A DNA stretch of 64,000 nt, taken from positions 6,326,501 to 6,390,500 of the forward strand of contig NC_092317.1 in assembly GCF_036785885.1 (NCBI RefSeq), in the 5' to 3' direction. Every line of letters begins with the position of its first letter. Position 1 is the first letter of the stretch. The translations under genes and the position numbers were made by a program. Shown here in pieces: positions 46,774 to 58,648 of this stretch. A model generated the notes under the pieces. It saw only the letters and a program-made list of their open reading frames with translations, searched no databases and had not been told where the DNA came from. The DNA comes from Coffea arabica. Its lineage: Eukaryota; Streptophyta; Magnoliopsida; Gentianales; Rubiaceae.

Positions 46774-47919
46774 ATGTTACGTAATTTCTTAAATCTAAAC
46801 CTAAAATTGTGAAAGCAAGTTTTTCACGGAATTGACTTCTTCCCTTGCGTAACATTGCTTAGCTAAAAAGCATTAGGCAAATAATGTTCTTTTGGTCCTT
46901 GCCGGACCTTCTCTCCTTGTGTTCTTGTTGTTTAGATTATTGGCAGTTGGATACCTTCGCATAATAGGAAAAACTCTGTCCAAATTTTTCAAAAATATTA
47001 TACTTAACCGTTTTTTAAAATTGATGACAAAAGGGGAAGAATGGGCAAATGATAATTCTTTTATGACTTATGGCTTTAATTTTCATCTAATGCTTTTACT
47101 AAGGGGGAGGTTTATTGGATTTCCTATGCCATGAAACCCAGGGAACCATATTTAAAAAGAGTTTGATCTAAGAAATCATGTTTTTTGTTTGTCATCGTAG
47201 CAAAGGGGAGATTGAAGATCACCAGTAATTAAATCATTAGTTTTGATGATTAGTAAAATAAAATGATAATTTGGACCAATATTTTCTGTTGAAAAATATG
47301 CTATAACAGGGACTCAAGGTTTGAGGAAAAGAAGGATGAAAAACAAGCTGAAATCAACCTGTCGCTATATAAGTAGACGATAGACAGAAGATCTACAAGG
47401 CTACCTTATCTAAATTGTAAACTAACAGAATTCGTTAAATTTAATGGAATCTGGTAAACTGAACGGAATCCGATAAACTTAACGGTAAACTTAACAGAAT
47501 CCGGTAAGTTTAACAGTCGAGACCGTCATTTTCGTTAAATTTAACGAATTTTGTTAGTTTACAATTTAGTTCAAAACATGAGGTGTCGTTTTGTATGTTT
47601 TGAAACCACAGGGGGCTTTTCTGTGTATCAGATATACCACAGGGGACTTTTTTATTTTTTACCCTAAACTAAATAAAGAGATAAATACATCCAATAAAAT
47701 AAGTACTTATTGAATTATATCTCCAAACAGCATATTTAAAAGTACATAAACACATAATAAGTACTTTTGCTAAAAATTTTATTCGGAAAGTACTTTTTAA
47801 TAAGTTACTACATCCCCCGGACGGGTCCTTAATAGCTTTCGGCACTGCATCCTTATCTCTACAAATTCAGTTCAATTACGGCATCCAGTCTGTGTAAGAA
47901 GATAGCTGCTAGCCATGTT
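46774..47919. other. Intergenic region with a fold-back repeat, between element B and SSL locus 4
   Basis: No gene is supported; an 80-codon frame at 46892..47134 is not recognised. An inverted repeat with about 36-bp arms lies at 47410..47445 and 47533..47569 (TAAATTGTAAACTAACA...TGTTAGTTTACAATTTA) with TTAAC-rich sequence inside. It is followed by ACCACAGGGGGCTTTT/ACCACAGGGGACTTTT phrases like the end of a MULE-type MITE. Confidence 0.55.
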
Positions 47920-49517
47920 TCAAAATAAGGTCTTTTTGTAGATGCCAACAAAGTTTTCACCTCGAGAACCAACCAGTAAGGTTGTTCCAAAGTATTCTTG
48001 GACCACGCTCACTGGAACATTGTAATAATGATCTTCAAAATCCTTCACGAACAGTAAATTTCCAAATGAGTCAATTTTGTAACCATAAGGTGTGGTAAAG
48101 CGTGGCTGCTGAACATTGATGTCCACGGCCACCCAGAATTCTCCCACGTTTGAGGCCCTCTTGACTTTACTAGGATTTCCTGGCAAGTCTCGTAGAACTT
48201 CAGATGTGTTTGCTTTTGGTCCCAATAGCCAATACTTCACGACCCTTTTGGCACTGTACTCAGAGAACAACACAAATGAGCCATCGAAACTGACTGCGGG
48301 TCCTATTGGCACAGATAGCCCTTCCTGCAATACGGTCACCTCATTCTTCCTAGGATTGTATTTGATCAATCTTCCACTTGAATCTGTGACCAAATTTGGC
48401 TGCGTAATATTTCTGCACAAAAAGTTTTTAAGTTCAGTTGTGATGAAATTGGTCCAAATACCCAGTTTTAACTGGAGTGAATATTAGTCAAGTGATCATG
48501 AGTCCCTGATTTGACTTTTAAACCCTCTGCTTTCCTGTTTACCTTTATATGGCTTGAACTCTTCCCTTGAACCAAAGAAATTACACTCATGGTAATATCA
48601 AGATTCACCACTATGAAGATATTTATCAAAGTTTCAGATGCATTAGGATTAGATAGGCTGAACTTTTCAATGGAGTTTATGAACTAAAGAATACCTTAGA
48701 TCATAAGTGAGACTAGCATCAGTGATGTAAACATCTCTAGTAATTGGATTGACATCAATTCCAGTAAGGAAGTTGAGCTTTACACCACCAGCACTATTAG
48801 CTAGTAGTGTAGCAAGTCCACCGTCTGGTCCCACTTTGAAAAGTCCAAGAAATGCATCAACAATGTAAAGAACATTAATCAGATTGTCAAAACTAAACCC
48901 AAGTGGCCTTCCGCATGTTGGCCCCAAATTGGCGTCTGTTGTTCCATCACATAATTGCTTAGTCCTGTTGGAAAGAAACAAAGAAAATTTTAATTCTGAA
49001 AATTGAATTAGAAATTGTAATTAGGGTACTTTTTGCTAGAAGTTTTTGAAGACCATGCAATCACGTTTACCCTTTTGGGTAAGTTTTTGTTATGCACCAG
49101 CTTGAGTTCAAATCTTTTGCCCAATTTCTTTTACAAGACCACTAAATGATTAGAGAACCAAAATTAGACACCCAGCCAAGAAAAACTTGATTAGTTGATG
49201 TCTCAATTCTCATCCAAAGTAATGCGTAAGATTAACTTTTGACAAGTGAAACATTAGATCCTCATAAGGAGAAAAACACAATACCTCTTTGGTGAAGTAT
49301 AGGCAAAATCTACAAAACCAGTATTTGAATCTATATATTTGAGAACTCTACCATCACTGATGGCACAATAAGGACCTTCATTCCTTGAGTCCAGTGCAAC
49401 TGACTCAGGACCAGTGGCTCCAGAAGGGAGATTAAGCTGAATAAACTTTGAATATGGATCCAAGGCAATTATAGAAGGAAGAAAGGACATGATGACAAAA
49501 ATGGAAAGCGTTGCCAT
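47920..49517 (-). CDS. SSL: SSL locus 4: intact, divergent strictosidine synthase-like protein
   Basis: Exons 49517..49285, 48964..48695 and 48412..47920, all GT-AG with matching phases, make 996 nt: 331 residues plus stop, the normal family length. The signal peptide (MATLSIFVIMSFLPSIIA) suggests ER or vacuole targeting. The propeller signatures are GATGPESVALDS, EGPYCAISDGRVLKY, CDGTTDANLGPTCGRPLGF, GRLIKYNPRKNEVTVL, LFSEYSAKRVVKYWLLGPK and VGEFWVAVD. The C-terminal VVQEYFGTTLLVGS keeps a Glu that by eye aligns with Glu309 of Rauvolfia STR1. True STR joins tryptamine and secologanin; most SSL proteins do other, mostly unknown reactions, so activity here is unproven. It differs clearly from loci 1, 2, 3 and 5 and is probably an older paralog. 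Confidence 0.9.
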
Positions 49518-49584
49518 TTTTTGGCTACTTAAAACAATTGTTACACCTAAAAATGGTCCTGCCAAGGTCGTTCTTTGCAATGGC

Positions 49585-49591
49585 TTTTATA
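49585..49591 (-). promoter_or_regulatory. TATA box of SSL locus 4
   Basis: TATAAAA in the context TTGCCTATAAAAGCC on the minus strand, 68 bp upstream of the ATG. An upstream ATG at 49580 is in frame but would lie only a few bases after the TATA box, so 49517 is preferred as the start. Confidence 0.6.
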
Positions 49592-50038
49592 GGCAAACAG
49601 AAGTCCTAAGAGCTACAGAGCCCATCAACTTGGATGTAAATTTCTTCCATGACATTAGCATCGGCATTGAGAAGTGTAAAAACAGTTATAAAGAGTCTTG
49701 TTGGAAGTGTGAATTTTTGCTGTTTCTTATTGTGGGAAGAACTCAATAAGGGAATTTTTTGCTGGCTTTTTTTTTTTTTTGGCATAAAGTTAAGTAAAGT
49801 TGGTTTAAATGGTAGCCTACTCTAAAATACTTATCTTAGCAAGTTCCATACTAATGGTAACATTAAAGGAGCTTGAGTATTGGCTTTAGAATATTGTTTG
49901 TAACGTTTAATATTCATCTCACTATCTAGCCTTTTTTTTCTTTCTTTTTTTAATAGTTCACTTGAATGAAACTCTCTATTTTTCGTACACCACTGTCACT
50001 TAGCTTCGTCTCAAGAAATTCACATAAACATTTAAAAT

Positions 50039-50615
50039 GTATATGATTTTGACTGGTTTCTGGCTTCCTTTTAATTTGTGGGTCATTTAAAATTTGTTGG
50101 CCATCCTCAAGTGAAGAGACTTGTTATTTCATTTCAGTGTGATGCCTATGCCGTAAAAATAATAATAAAATGTCTATGCCGTAGGGTTTTTCTATTATGT
50201 CCTATTATATTCCATTTGGAATGCAATTTTTCACTAAAAGCTTTTACGTTATTCATGAAAATATTTTTCAATTATTTTTTTACCTTATATATATGAAATC
50301 GCTTATATATATGAAATCGCTATAATACATGTATATGATTTTGACTGGGGTATAGCTTCCTTTTAATTTTGTGGATCATTTAAAATTTGTTGGTCATCCT
50401 CAAGTGAAGAGACTTGTTATTTCAATTCAGTGTGATGTCTATACCGTAAAAAAAATAATAAAAAGTCTATGCAGTAGGGTTTTTACATCATGGTCCATTA
50501 TATCCCATTCGGAATGGAATTTTTCTCTAAAAATTTTTTATGTTATCTAGAAATACATTTTTCAATCATCTTTTTATTTTTACATACATCAAATCACTAT
50601 AATACATTTTTTTTT
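50039..50615. repeat. 292-bp tandem duplication
   Basis: Copies start at 50039 and 50331 (GTATATGATTTTGACTGG). Shared blocks include CATCCTCAAGTGAAGAGACT and CCGTAAAAA...AATAATAAAA. Divergence is roughly 10 percent by eye, so this is an old duplication. Non-coding. Confidence 0.85.
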
Positions 50616-52022
50616 ACAAAAATTTTAGAAAATAGTAATTCAAACGGGCTTTTGATTTTTAGCTTTAAGCCATTATGAAGACTCTAAACAAGAATAGTAG
50701 AAATGATTTGAAGCTCAATTCCGTTGACTAGAAGCACAAATTGGCTATCGAAGTGTTAACTTAAAACTTAAGCGAGCTTATTCCCATGTCTGAGCTTTCA
50801 AGACTGTCTTGGTGACAGGATGGGCATTTTTGCAGTTTCGTGTGCTAGTGGACTTTCTGATGCTGGGGAAGTATTCTGGCAAATAAATGTGGTTAGTTTT
50901 TGGGACCTCGGAAGGAAATGGACTGCTTCTATTATTGCATTTCTTTCTATATCAGAAGTACATTCAAAAGAATCAGTTGATTCATGGTCTCTTGAAAATC
51001 AAATTATTTTCTTTAAGAGAGTCAGAAACAAAGATGTGATACGAAAGTAAAAAGAAAGGAATTGCTATATAAAGGAAGGAAGGGGTGTAACTTGAATTGC
51101 AATTTTTTTCTTTAAAAAAAAAAAAAAAAAGCCTAGTACCATTTCTTCTTTAAAAATTGTTTCTAAATGGAAAGTGTATGCAATTTGAATTTTTCTAAGC
51201 CAATATGATTGACTGACAAATGGTGGATAGCTAAGAAACTCGAATTCAAAGGTGCAAAAATAATATATATCTCCAATCACTCGATAGTCAATACTGAAAT
51301 CATAACGACCGCCGTGAAAGCGGGTGATGAGATGAGCAAACTAAGCTAATGATTTAAAAAATCTTATTGGGACCGTTATTTTCTTCCCATACACAACGTA
51401 GATAGGGTGGCGGTTCCCTTCTCTAGCTGGAAGCGGGATGGGCCGTGGCGGGCGGAAAAGTTAGCCTCCGCGGATTCAGCCTGTAAATACCAGTATGGCA
51501 ATTCATTAGGCATGCCATCTGAGATGATATAACCAAACTTTTTTTTAAAAAAAAGACCATTTTGATCTAGCAGAACAACCACAATGATTCGGATTTTTGT
51601 CATTTTCCTTGTTTTTTTTTCCCTTATTTGTTTGTCTGGGATCTGTTTTAAAGTAGGGCACCAAATGGTGGGCTTGCCACACTGATCACTAACAGTGCAG
51701 GTGGAGTGGGATTCAAATTCTCTGTGAAAAAATAGATCTCTGTGAATCAAGTGCCACGGAATAATCCTTACTGCTCCATCAAATCCTCTACATGCTATAA
51801 TATCCTGTCTCCATCTTCCCTTTTGTTGTGCTGGTGTCCCTTCCCAGGGCTATGATCAACATCTAGCACTTCGAAGAATGATTTGCAATAGATTACATGT
51901 TGAATGAAAAAGATGACATAACATACGGCCGGTTGGCATAAAATATTGGGAATAATGAGCCAACATTTGATTCTAACGTTTTTTATGCTGCCTTCAAAAT
52001 CCTTCTGAAGCCTCACTCGATC
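50616..52022. other. Intergenic region, unrecognised short open frames
   Basis: A 76-codon frame at 50820..51050 (+) and a 124-codon frame at 51376..51750 (-) match nothing I recognise. The stretch 51400..51500 is less AT-rich and could be a decayed exon. An A-run occurs at about 51115..51130. Confidence 0.35.
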
Positions 52023-52260
52023 TTATGAGTTTAATTTTATGCCTAATGCTGGGTAGAATAAAGAGTGGCTGTTGATGTACAACCTGTTCACGACAACCCA
52101 AAGATTCTCCTTTTTGTGTCCCATCCTAATTTTCGGTGGATTTCTTGTTAAGTTTAGCAGCCTGAATCGTCCATGATTTAATCCAACATATGGGCGTTGT
52201 ATGGTCCTTGATCTAATCTTCATATAGGGATCCGATGGCAGATAAAAATGTATAGCAGAC
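52023..52260 (-). pseudogene. Possible ancient SSL exon 3 relic
   Basis: The minus-strand frame reads NLTRNPPKIRMGHKKENLWVVVN, which lines up loosely with the exon 3 segment DLPGNPSKVK...EFWVAVD of locus 4. After it come a stop and a short QKDFEG echo of VKDFED. Similarity is weak and judged by eye. The location, in register with the SSL array and on the same strand, supports it. Confidence 0.4.
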
Positions 52261-52622
52261 CTGACAAAAAACGAAAAGAATTGTTAGTGTCATTAATTGT
52301 GCGAGGGAAGATTGTGACTCAAAAAGGAAGGCAAGTAGCAGCCTAGAACTCCTCTTCTGGAAGTTCAACAGAAAAGGATAAGAAAGAACTCTAAAAGAAT
52401 ATCACCCACCCTACATAGAGGACCGCTCTGACAATAGGTTGTTGCTTTGAATATTTACTAAGATGAAACTCCGGCGCTCAATAATATTTCTTTTATTGGC
52501 CTTTAGGTCTTCTTTCTCATCCATCTATCCATGTATCCTTGATGCTAGTTATCACTTCTGTCTTCTAGTCTTGTATGTTCTGACATTAACACTGCTTATT
52601 GTTGCAAGGTATTAATTCATAC

Positions 52623-53420
52623 TAGAGGTGTCAAAATGGGTGATTTGGGCGTGTTTCGGATGGATAAAATGGGTAATGGGTATAAGTGAGCCCATTTATA
52701 CCCATTTAATTTTAATTAAATGAGTATAAATGCGTAAGTCAAAAAATGAATTGGGTAACCCAATTACCCATTTATTTTAACTTTTTATAAATTCATTTTT
52801 GCAAACTAAGTTATTAATTCATACCATCATTTGCACCTATCATTAGTTTTAAATATTTACTTATAATGCACAATAAACCTAATTATCAATTATTTTTTCA
52901 TCCGTACTCTATGTCGCAAAATTACATACTATTTAATAATTAAACAATAAGAATATAAAAAGTTGAACTAAGTATTATAAAAGTTAACATAAAAACTTAA
53001 TCCAAAAAATTTGAACCTCTAGCATTTTTTCGTGTGTAAATTTAAAATTTCATTTTGAAAAAGTAAGAAAAGAGGTTAAAACTTGTCATAAATTGGTAAC
53101 GCTGAAAAATGAGCAAGTTAACAAACTAAGAGAAAATAAAATGATAAGATAAAACCAACAAATAATAATAATAATAATGAAACAAAAGTAGTTAACATCA
53201 TGACAAAATGAAAAATTTGAAAAAAAAAGGTGGGGGAAGAAGAGAGGAGGTTTGGGAGAAGACAATTCTAAATGGGTTAATTGGATTTGATGAGTTACCC
53301 AATGGGTATTATTGGGTAACCCATTTATATCCATATGCAAAAATTTAAAATACCCATACTCATCTATTTATTAGCGGATATGGATAAATTTAGTTAAATG
53401 GGTTTATTTGACAGCTATAA
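52623..53420. mobile_element. 798-bp non-autonomous hAT element
   Basis: A perfect 8-bp target duplication ATTCATAC (52615..52622 and 53421..53428). The ends are TAGAGGTGTCAAAATGGGT and, read inward, TTATAGCTGTCAAATAAACCC, sharing GTGTCAAA/CTGTCAAA. The interior repeats TGGGTA and ATACCCAT motifs in opposite orientations around an AT-rich core. No coding sequence. Confidence 0.82.
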
Positions 53421-53428
53421 ATTCATAC

Positions 53429-55600
53429 CAATATAATATGCTGGTGATTAAGTTCCATTTGCCTTTGAAATTGGTTCCACTACAAGTTGTCTTTTGGGTC
53501 GTCCTTTTGTAATCAACATATAATGTGTTTAGACGTTTGATTAAGCATTAACGATATTGGGATAAGCAATTTGTATGATAAGCATCGCAATCTATAAAGG
53601 AAAATTTCGCTGGCAATCAGTGAATGTTTCCATAGACTTCTTGACACGTACAAACTGCACCTCACTGGAGAAGATTCACAGTCGCTGGATGCAGAATTAA
53701 CCGAGAATAGTAAAGAAAATTGGAAACTCGATTCAATTTTCTTGTTAAATTAATTTGTTCTACTACAAAAGCTCCCTTGTCTATTACTGCATGTACATCC
53801 CTCTTGATAGCAAAATGTATAAACAAAACATTCTACTATACAGAGTGGCTGCTGACTCAACGATCTGATTCAACTGCCACCCAAGATTTTTTTTTTTTTT
53901 TTTTTGAAATAATGGGATTGGACTCTGATTTATATACTTTTTTTTTCATATGCTGGATGATCTTGGCCTCTAAACTTTTGGGTATTCTAATTAATCTAAC
54001 CAAACCACTTGATACTTAAATCGAATTCGGCTTAATAAGAGTTCTTTCGAGTTTTCGCTAACTATTCAAGTCAAAATTGAACAATATTTTATATTCGATA
54101 ACACTTAAATATAAAAAAAAAATTCGTTCAAACTCGATTCAATAAATAAACAAATTAATCTTGAACAAAATTTCAAACTCATTAAAATAATCAAATAAGC
54201 TTGATCACTTGTGTATTCAGTTTAATTAAGCTCGTTTATGCCCCAATCGAAATGTCACAAGAAGTTGAAAACTTTCTTCTCACAAAGATTCAGGCCAAAT
54301 TGATCAGCCATTAACAAACTCAAGTAATATGTGAGGAATATTAAGGACAAAAAGCGGATCAATTTACTCTAGTTTATCGAATGATAGAGAATTATATTTG
54401 TGGATTTCAAGTGTACTTAGCATACAACTGAAAGATAAAAGCATCAAAATGTTTAATTTTCATATATATGTCAATGGAAGTCAAGTCCTAAAGAAAATAC
54501 AAAGCTATAATTTTCTTAAATATTCTAAATAAAAATAGTTCCCTTTTTTAAAGTTAACGTTTTGGAGTAGATAGATTAATCCAATACAAATTGCTCGTAT
54601 GTAAAAACATTTATTATTTTCCTTCTAAACACTTCCTATTTGATAACCCAATTCCATACTTAAATTTAATAAATTAAGATCTTAACATATTAAGATGTGT
54701 TTGATAACTAAAAATAGAACGTCTTAATTACTGAAGTGGATTTGAATTATGTAGGCAAAACTTACTTCAAAAATAAGTGATAATCTATTTACTTATCACC
54801 TAATGTAGAATGTACTCAAATGTTAGGATTTCAATATTTATAATTCAATAACATAATGAATTCAAATATCAGATTTCAGATTTCTGTTTTATCAAATGCT
54901 CCCTAAATTTGTATTACTAGCAAAGATTTTCCTATACAATTTTTGCCATCAATGTTAACAGAACCTTCTATACAAATATACAAAATTATAGAAACGTTTC
55001 TTTAATACAAAACAAATTATACAAATACAGATAAACATACGTAGTTTCCTAGGAAAATAACAAAAAGTAAGAAAATTATGAATGCCTCGCACTATTAATG
55101 GCAGTTTGTTGCTATTCTTAGAAGAGTCAAGCAAGGTGCAGAAGCATAAATTTCTTGGATTTATGGGGCCACAACACAACGAGGCAGTCCCCGTGGAAGT
55201 AGTAGTGAGTGGTAATCAAATACATAAGGGTAATTACTGCTAGTGGTTACGGCACATTCAATGTGTGTGCTACTAATAAAAATATATTAAAAATTACTAG
55301 TAATTTTTTTGTTGGAAATAGTAATTTAAAATAGTTAAATTATTGTGGTATTTTTAAAAAATGGTAATTTTTTGTTAAGGAAGTAGTAGTTAATTCAACA
55401 AATATTGAGCGATTGTAGGGAGGTGAGTAGATAAAATAATGTAATTTTCTTTAGAAGTAAGGGTTGATTAGGCAGTAAATGACACAATTTGTTTACACCA
55501 AATCCGTCCCTCCTGCTTTATATATAGCAAGATACTTCTTTGGATAGCTTTAAGCCACGCTACGGTTATTCAGTCTCCTTCAATCTCTAAGCTAAATCAA
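53429..55600. other. AT-rich intergenic region
   Basis: No gene recognised. A T-run lies at 53886..53906. About 54010..54240 has TTCGAGTTTTCG and AACTCGATTC phrases like the GAGCTCGA-type hAT MITE at 6667..7189, probably a decayed copy. Several short frames (53720..54019 and 54955..55179) are low-complexity. Confidence 0.4.
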
Positions 55601-55660
55601 GATAAACAAACACACTCAAAAGTGAAGAATTGTTATACAAGACAAGAGTGATGAACTTAC

Positions 55661-55720
55661 TTTGGACCATAAACAGCACTGGCGTCTGTAAAATAAACAG
55701 GGCCATCCCTAGCCTTAGTT
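55661..55720 (-). pseudogene. SSL exon 2 fragment (3' end only)
   Basis: Encodes ARDGPVYFTDASAVYGPK followed by the GTAAGT donor, nearly identical to the end of exon 2 at loci 2 and 5. The adjoining intron bases (55605..55655, ACACTCAAAAGTGAAGAATTGTTATACAA) match the locus 2 intron at 13806..13835. Homology stops abruptly near 55722. A truncated duplicate. Confidence 0.85.
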
Positions 55721-55722
55721 TA

Positions 55723-56778
55723 ATTTCTTTACACTTGGGTGTTGACATTCCTTCGTTAAAAAAATAGGTTTTCTACAAATCTCCTCATTCAAGTCGAACC
55801 CAATTAAGTCCAACTTTCCAATATTATGCCCTATCAAATTTCACAGTTGATGCCCATTGTTTCTGCGCGCGCGCGCAGATTTTGGACTTGCTCTCACAAT
55901 GCTGTAAATTAGTGATTTGCAGAATAAAATTCTTGTCTTCTCACGAATTTAATTTGTACTTTCATGGATGTTATTCTCAATTTCAATCTTGCAGCACATA
56001 AAATTGGCACGCATAATCTGTCATTATGGCGTGGAATGAAGCCAGAAAATTTCATTCATGGGGTGAAAATGAAAATTTTGTAAAATTGTTCCTGAAAGAT
56101 ACACTTCGTTTAACATGTCATACAAGGTGGATATGTTTCATCTCCCTTGTTGGTGGCCGGCCTCCCCAATGTTACATATTGGACAAGTTATTTCTATTCA
56201 TTCAGGATGGTTGATTTATAACGAGTAAAATTCCAAAAAGCCAATGTGCTCAAGATCATAATTATCATATTAGATGATAGTAATGTGAAAAATGAGTTTT
56301 ATTTCAAAGCTTTTATCTCATCATTAAGAATGAAACATACACAAAGGTAGCAACGCATATGATTTGTATTCAGAGCTGATGCATTGCCTTATTCATGTAA
56401 CAACATCAAGCTTAAAACATTATTACAAGTCAATTTAAGACGTTTCATCATTTACATAGCTACGAAAGCAATCCCAAAAGCAAGAATTCGGCCATCTGCG
56501 AATCTCTGAGTTCCAACTAACTTATTACAGTTTGTGTATTTTTCTAAGCTAAAACAAGGATAGTATATCAATTGCGTGGAGGTAATTTCAGAAAGCTAAA
56601 GCGACTGCCTTTTATTAGCACAAGCTTAATCTTTCAAAGATCAGCATATAAGTATATTATTCCGTAGCAAATCTTAGCATTTGCTACTGAGTCTAGACAA
56701 CCAAACTAGACTTGTTTTAAAAGGGCATCCGTGCTTCAACCATATTTGATACAAATTGATCTTAGTAGAAGTTAAATT
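55723..56778. other. 3' flank of SSL locus 5 and upstream spacer
   Basis: About 56520..56778 is the 3' untranslated region and flank of locus 5, with copies near 2370..2515 and 5993..6094. About 55890..55980 resembles 61655..61720. A GC-dinucleotide palindrome (TCTGCGCGCGCGCGCAGA) lies at 55861..55878. A 62-codon frame at 56026..56214 is not recognised. Confidence 0.5.
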
Positions 56779-58406
56779 TCAGACATATTTGATATCGTAC
56801 TGACCCACAAAAGGAAAATTCCGACCTCCAACATATATTTTGTTATTATATTCTATAACAATTGTAATACGGCTATTGTACTCTTTGCTGAGATCAACCA
56901 TGGCTAGAATTTCTCCTGAAGGGCTAAATTTCACACCTTGGGGTGCAACGGTGGAGTCATTTTTCGGAGCATTCACTGCAACCCAGTAGTTTCCTTCTTG
57001 ATTCCTCTTAATCTTGTTTGGGCCTCCTGGAAATGTCAAGAAAATTTCAGAAGTTCCAGCTTTTTCTCCTTTAAGCCAATACCTTAGAATTCTCTTCGCA
57101 ATGAACTCTGAAACGAGGAGGAATGAGGCATCACTGTCGGTGGCCAACCCTACAGCTCCGGCTAGCTGTGAGAGTAGCACGGTTACGTTTTTGGTTCTGG
57201 GATCGTACTTCAACAATCTTGCTGTTGAGTCTCCAGTTTGGATAGATTTATCCGCATCTCTTCGTAATGAAAATGTAATCGAAATCAATTAGCCTGAGTC
57301 CATGCAAAAACAGCCACGCTCATAAAATGTACTAGAAGTTTTATGCAAGAGTGATGAACTTACTTTGGACCATAAACAGCACTGGCATCTGTAAAATAGA
57401 CAGGTCCATCACTAGTCTTAGTTACGGCAATGAGAAAGCGGTAAGGCACTCCATCCTTAGTCGGGACAAGAGTAGTAGCCAGCCCTCCAAATGCTCCGAC
57501 ACGGGTAAGGCCGACGAATGGATCACAACAATAGAGTTGGCCGGTGAAATAATCGAAATCCAGTCCCAGAGGCAGCCCGCAGGTCGGAGACTTGTCGAGG
57601 CTAGTCGTCCCATCACAAAATGCCCGAGTCCTAAACACAAAGTGTAGGTTGAAAATATGGTGCCGGTAGTTTACAAAACCTACATGAAGTATGAACCTTT
57701 ATTCTGTTTTGTCTGGTCATATTTGCTAGCTCACAATTAATTATAAGTAGTCTTATAGTAGTGGTATTCGCCACAATCTATGAGTTTATTTTCAGTTGAG
57801 TATTTTAACTGATTATAAATTTTGATTTTGGATTATCAATTTTTGTAATGTTCTCGGTCGCCTTTATATTTTAATTATACATTTTTTTAATGATTAAAAA
57901 ATTAAAATTTATAATCACCCAAAAAGTAGTTTTTGCTAATTCTAATTGTTAGACTTCTCTAATAATCAGATTTTTGTAAAATCTAAACTAATTGAGTACA
58001 AAAAATAAAGAATAAAAGCCATTTCACCGGAGCACCAAGAATAATGACACGAGCATATGACCATCATAGATTGGTGCAATTGAGATATGACAATTATGAA
58101 ATACACTTTGTGCTCCTAAGAATAAATTAGAAATTACCTATTTGGTGAAGTGTAGGCAAAGTCTACGAAAGACTTAGTAAGCCTTATATACTTAAGAATT
58201 CGGCCGTCGGAGACGCCAGTGTAAGGACCTTCCCCTAGTAAATTGAAAGCCAAGGACTCCGGAGAGGTCGCAGTGGAGGGTAGAGGAAGCTTTTCAAATG
58301 ATGTGAGAGTGATACTTTGGGTGGGTGATGTGATGGCAATATTAGTGGCAGTCGAGAATATCGAATCAGGGAAAGTAGAAAGTAGCAAAAAAATAAACAA
58401 AGCCAT
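56779..58406 (-). CDS. SSL: SSL locus 5: intact strictosidine synthase-like protein
   Basis: Exons 58406..58138, 57630..57364 and 57259..56779 (GTAATT/TAG, GTAAGT/AAG) make 1017 nt: 338 residues plus stop. An in-frame ATG at 58424 would add six. The signal peptide is MALFIFLLLSTFPDSIFS. The propeller landmarks are LLGEGPYTGVSDGRILKY, CDGTTSLDKSPTCGLPLGLD, GGLATTLVPTKDG, PVYFTDASAVYG, GDSTARLLKYDPRTK, LVSEFIAKRILRYWLKGEKA and NYWVAVN. A Glu in IVIEYNNKIYVGG sits where Rauvolfia STR1 has its catalytic Glu309, an alignment made by eye. It is the best-preserved member of the group containing loci 1, 2 and 3. Expected in the secretory pathway or vacuole. Substrate unknown; calling it a true strictosidine synthase would go beyond the data. 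Confidence 0.92.
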
Positions 58407-58480
58407 AGTGTAGCGTTTGTACATTTAGTTTGCAGAAATTTGTGGACAAGGCGTTCAGGGAAGACAACTATGTGAAGGAA

Positions 58481-58489
58481 GAATTTATA
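58481..58489 (-). promoter_or_regulatory. TATA box of SSL locus 5
   Basis: TATAAATTC in the context TTGCCTATAAATTC on the minus strand, about 75 bp upstream of the ATG at 58406. Confidence 0.6.
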
Positions 58490-58648
58490 GGCAATGAGTG
58501 ATTCCTTTAGATATTCTACTCAAATGAATCAGTTTGGTTAGCCCAGTTTGCCCGGAGTCACTTTTAATATATTCTTCACTGCCAAGATCAAGAATTCGTA
58601 TTCTATCCTAACTTTGACAGATGACTAGATTTGTTGTTAGAATTGTCA

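Noticed and set aside
51376-51750. 124-codon minus-strand frame as a gene
   Set aside because: No motif, start context or splice structure supports it. It is left as unrecognised sequence.
47920-58406. Calling loci 4 and 5 true strictosidine synthases
   Set aside because: The family fold and a candidate catalytic Glu are visible, but most SSL proteins do not make strictosidine, and no neighbouring alkaloid genes are present in the window.
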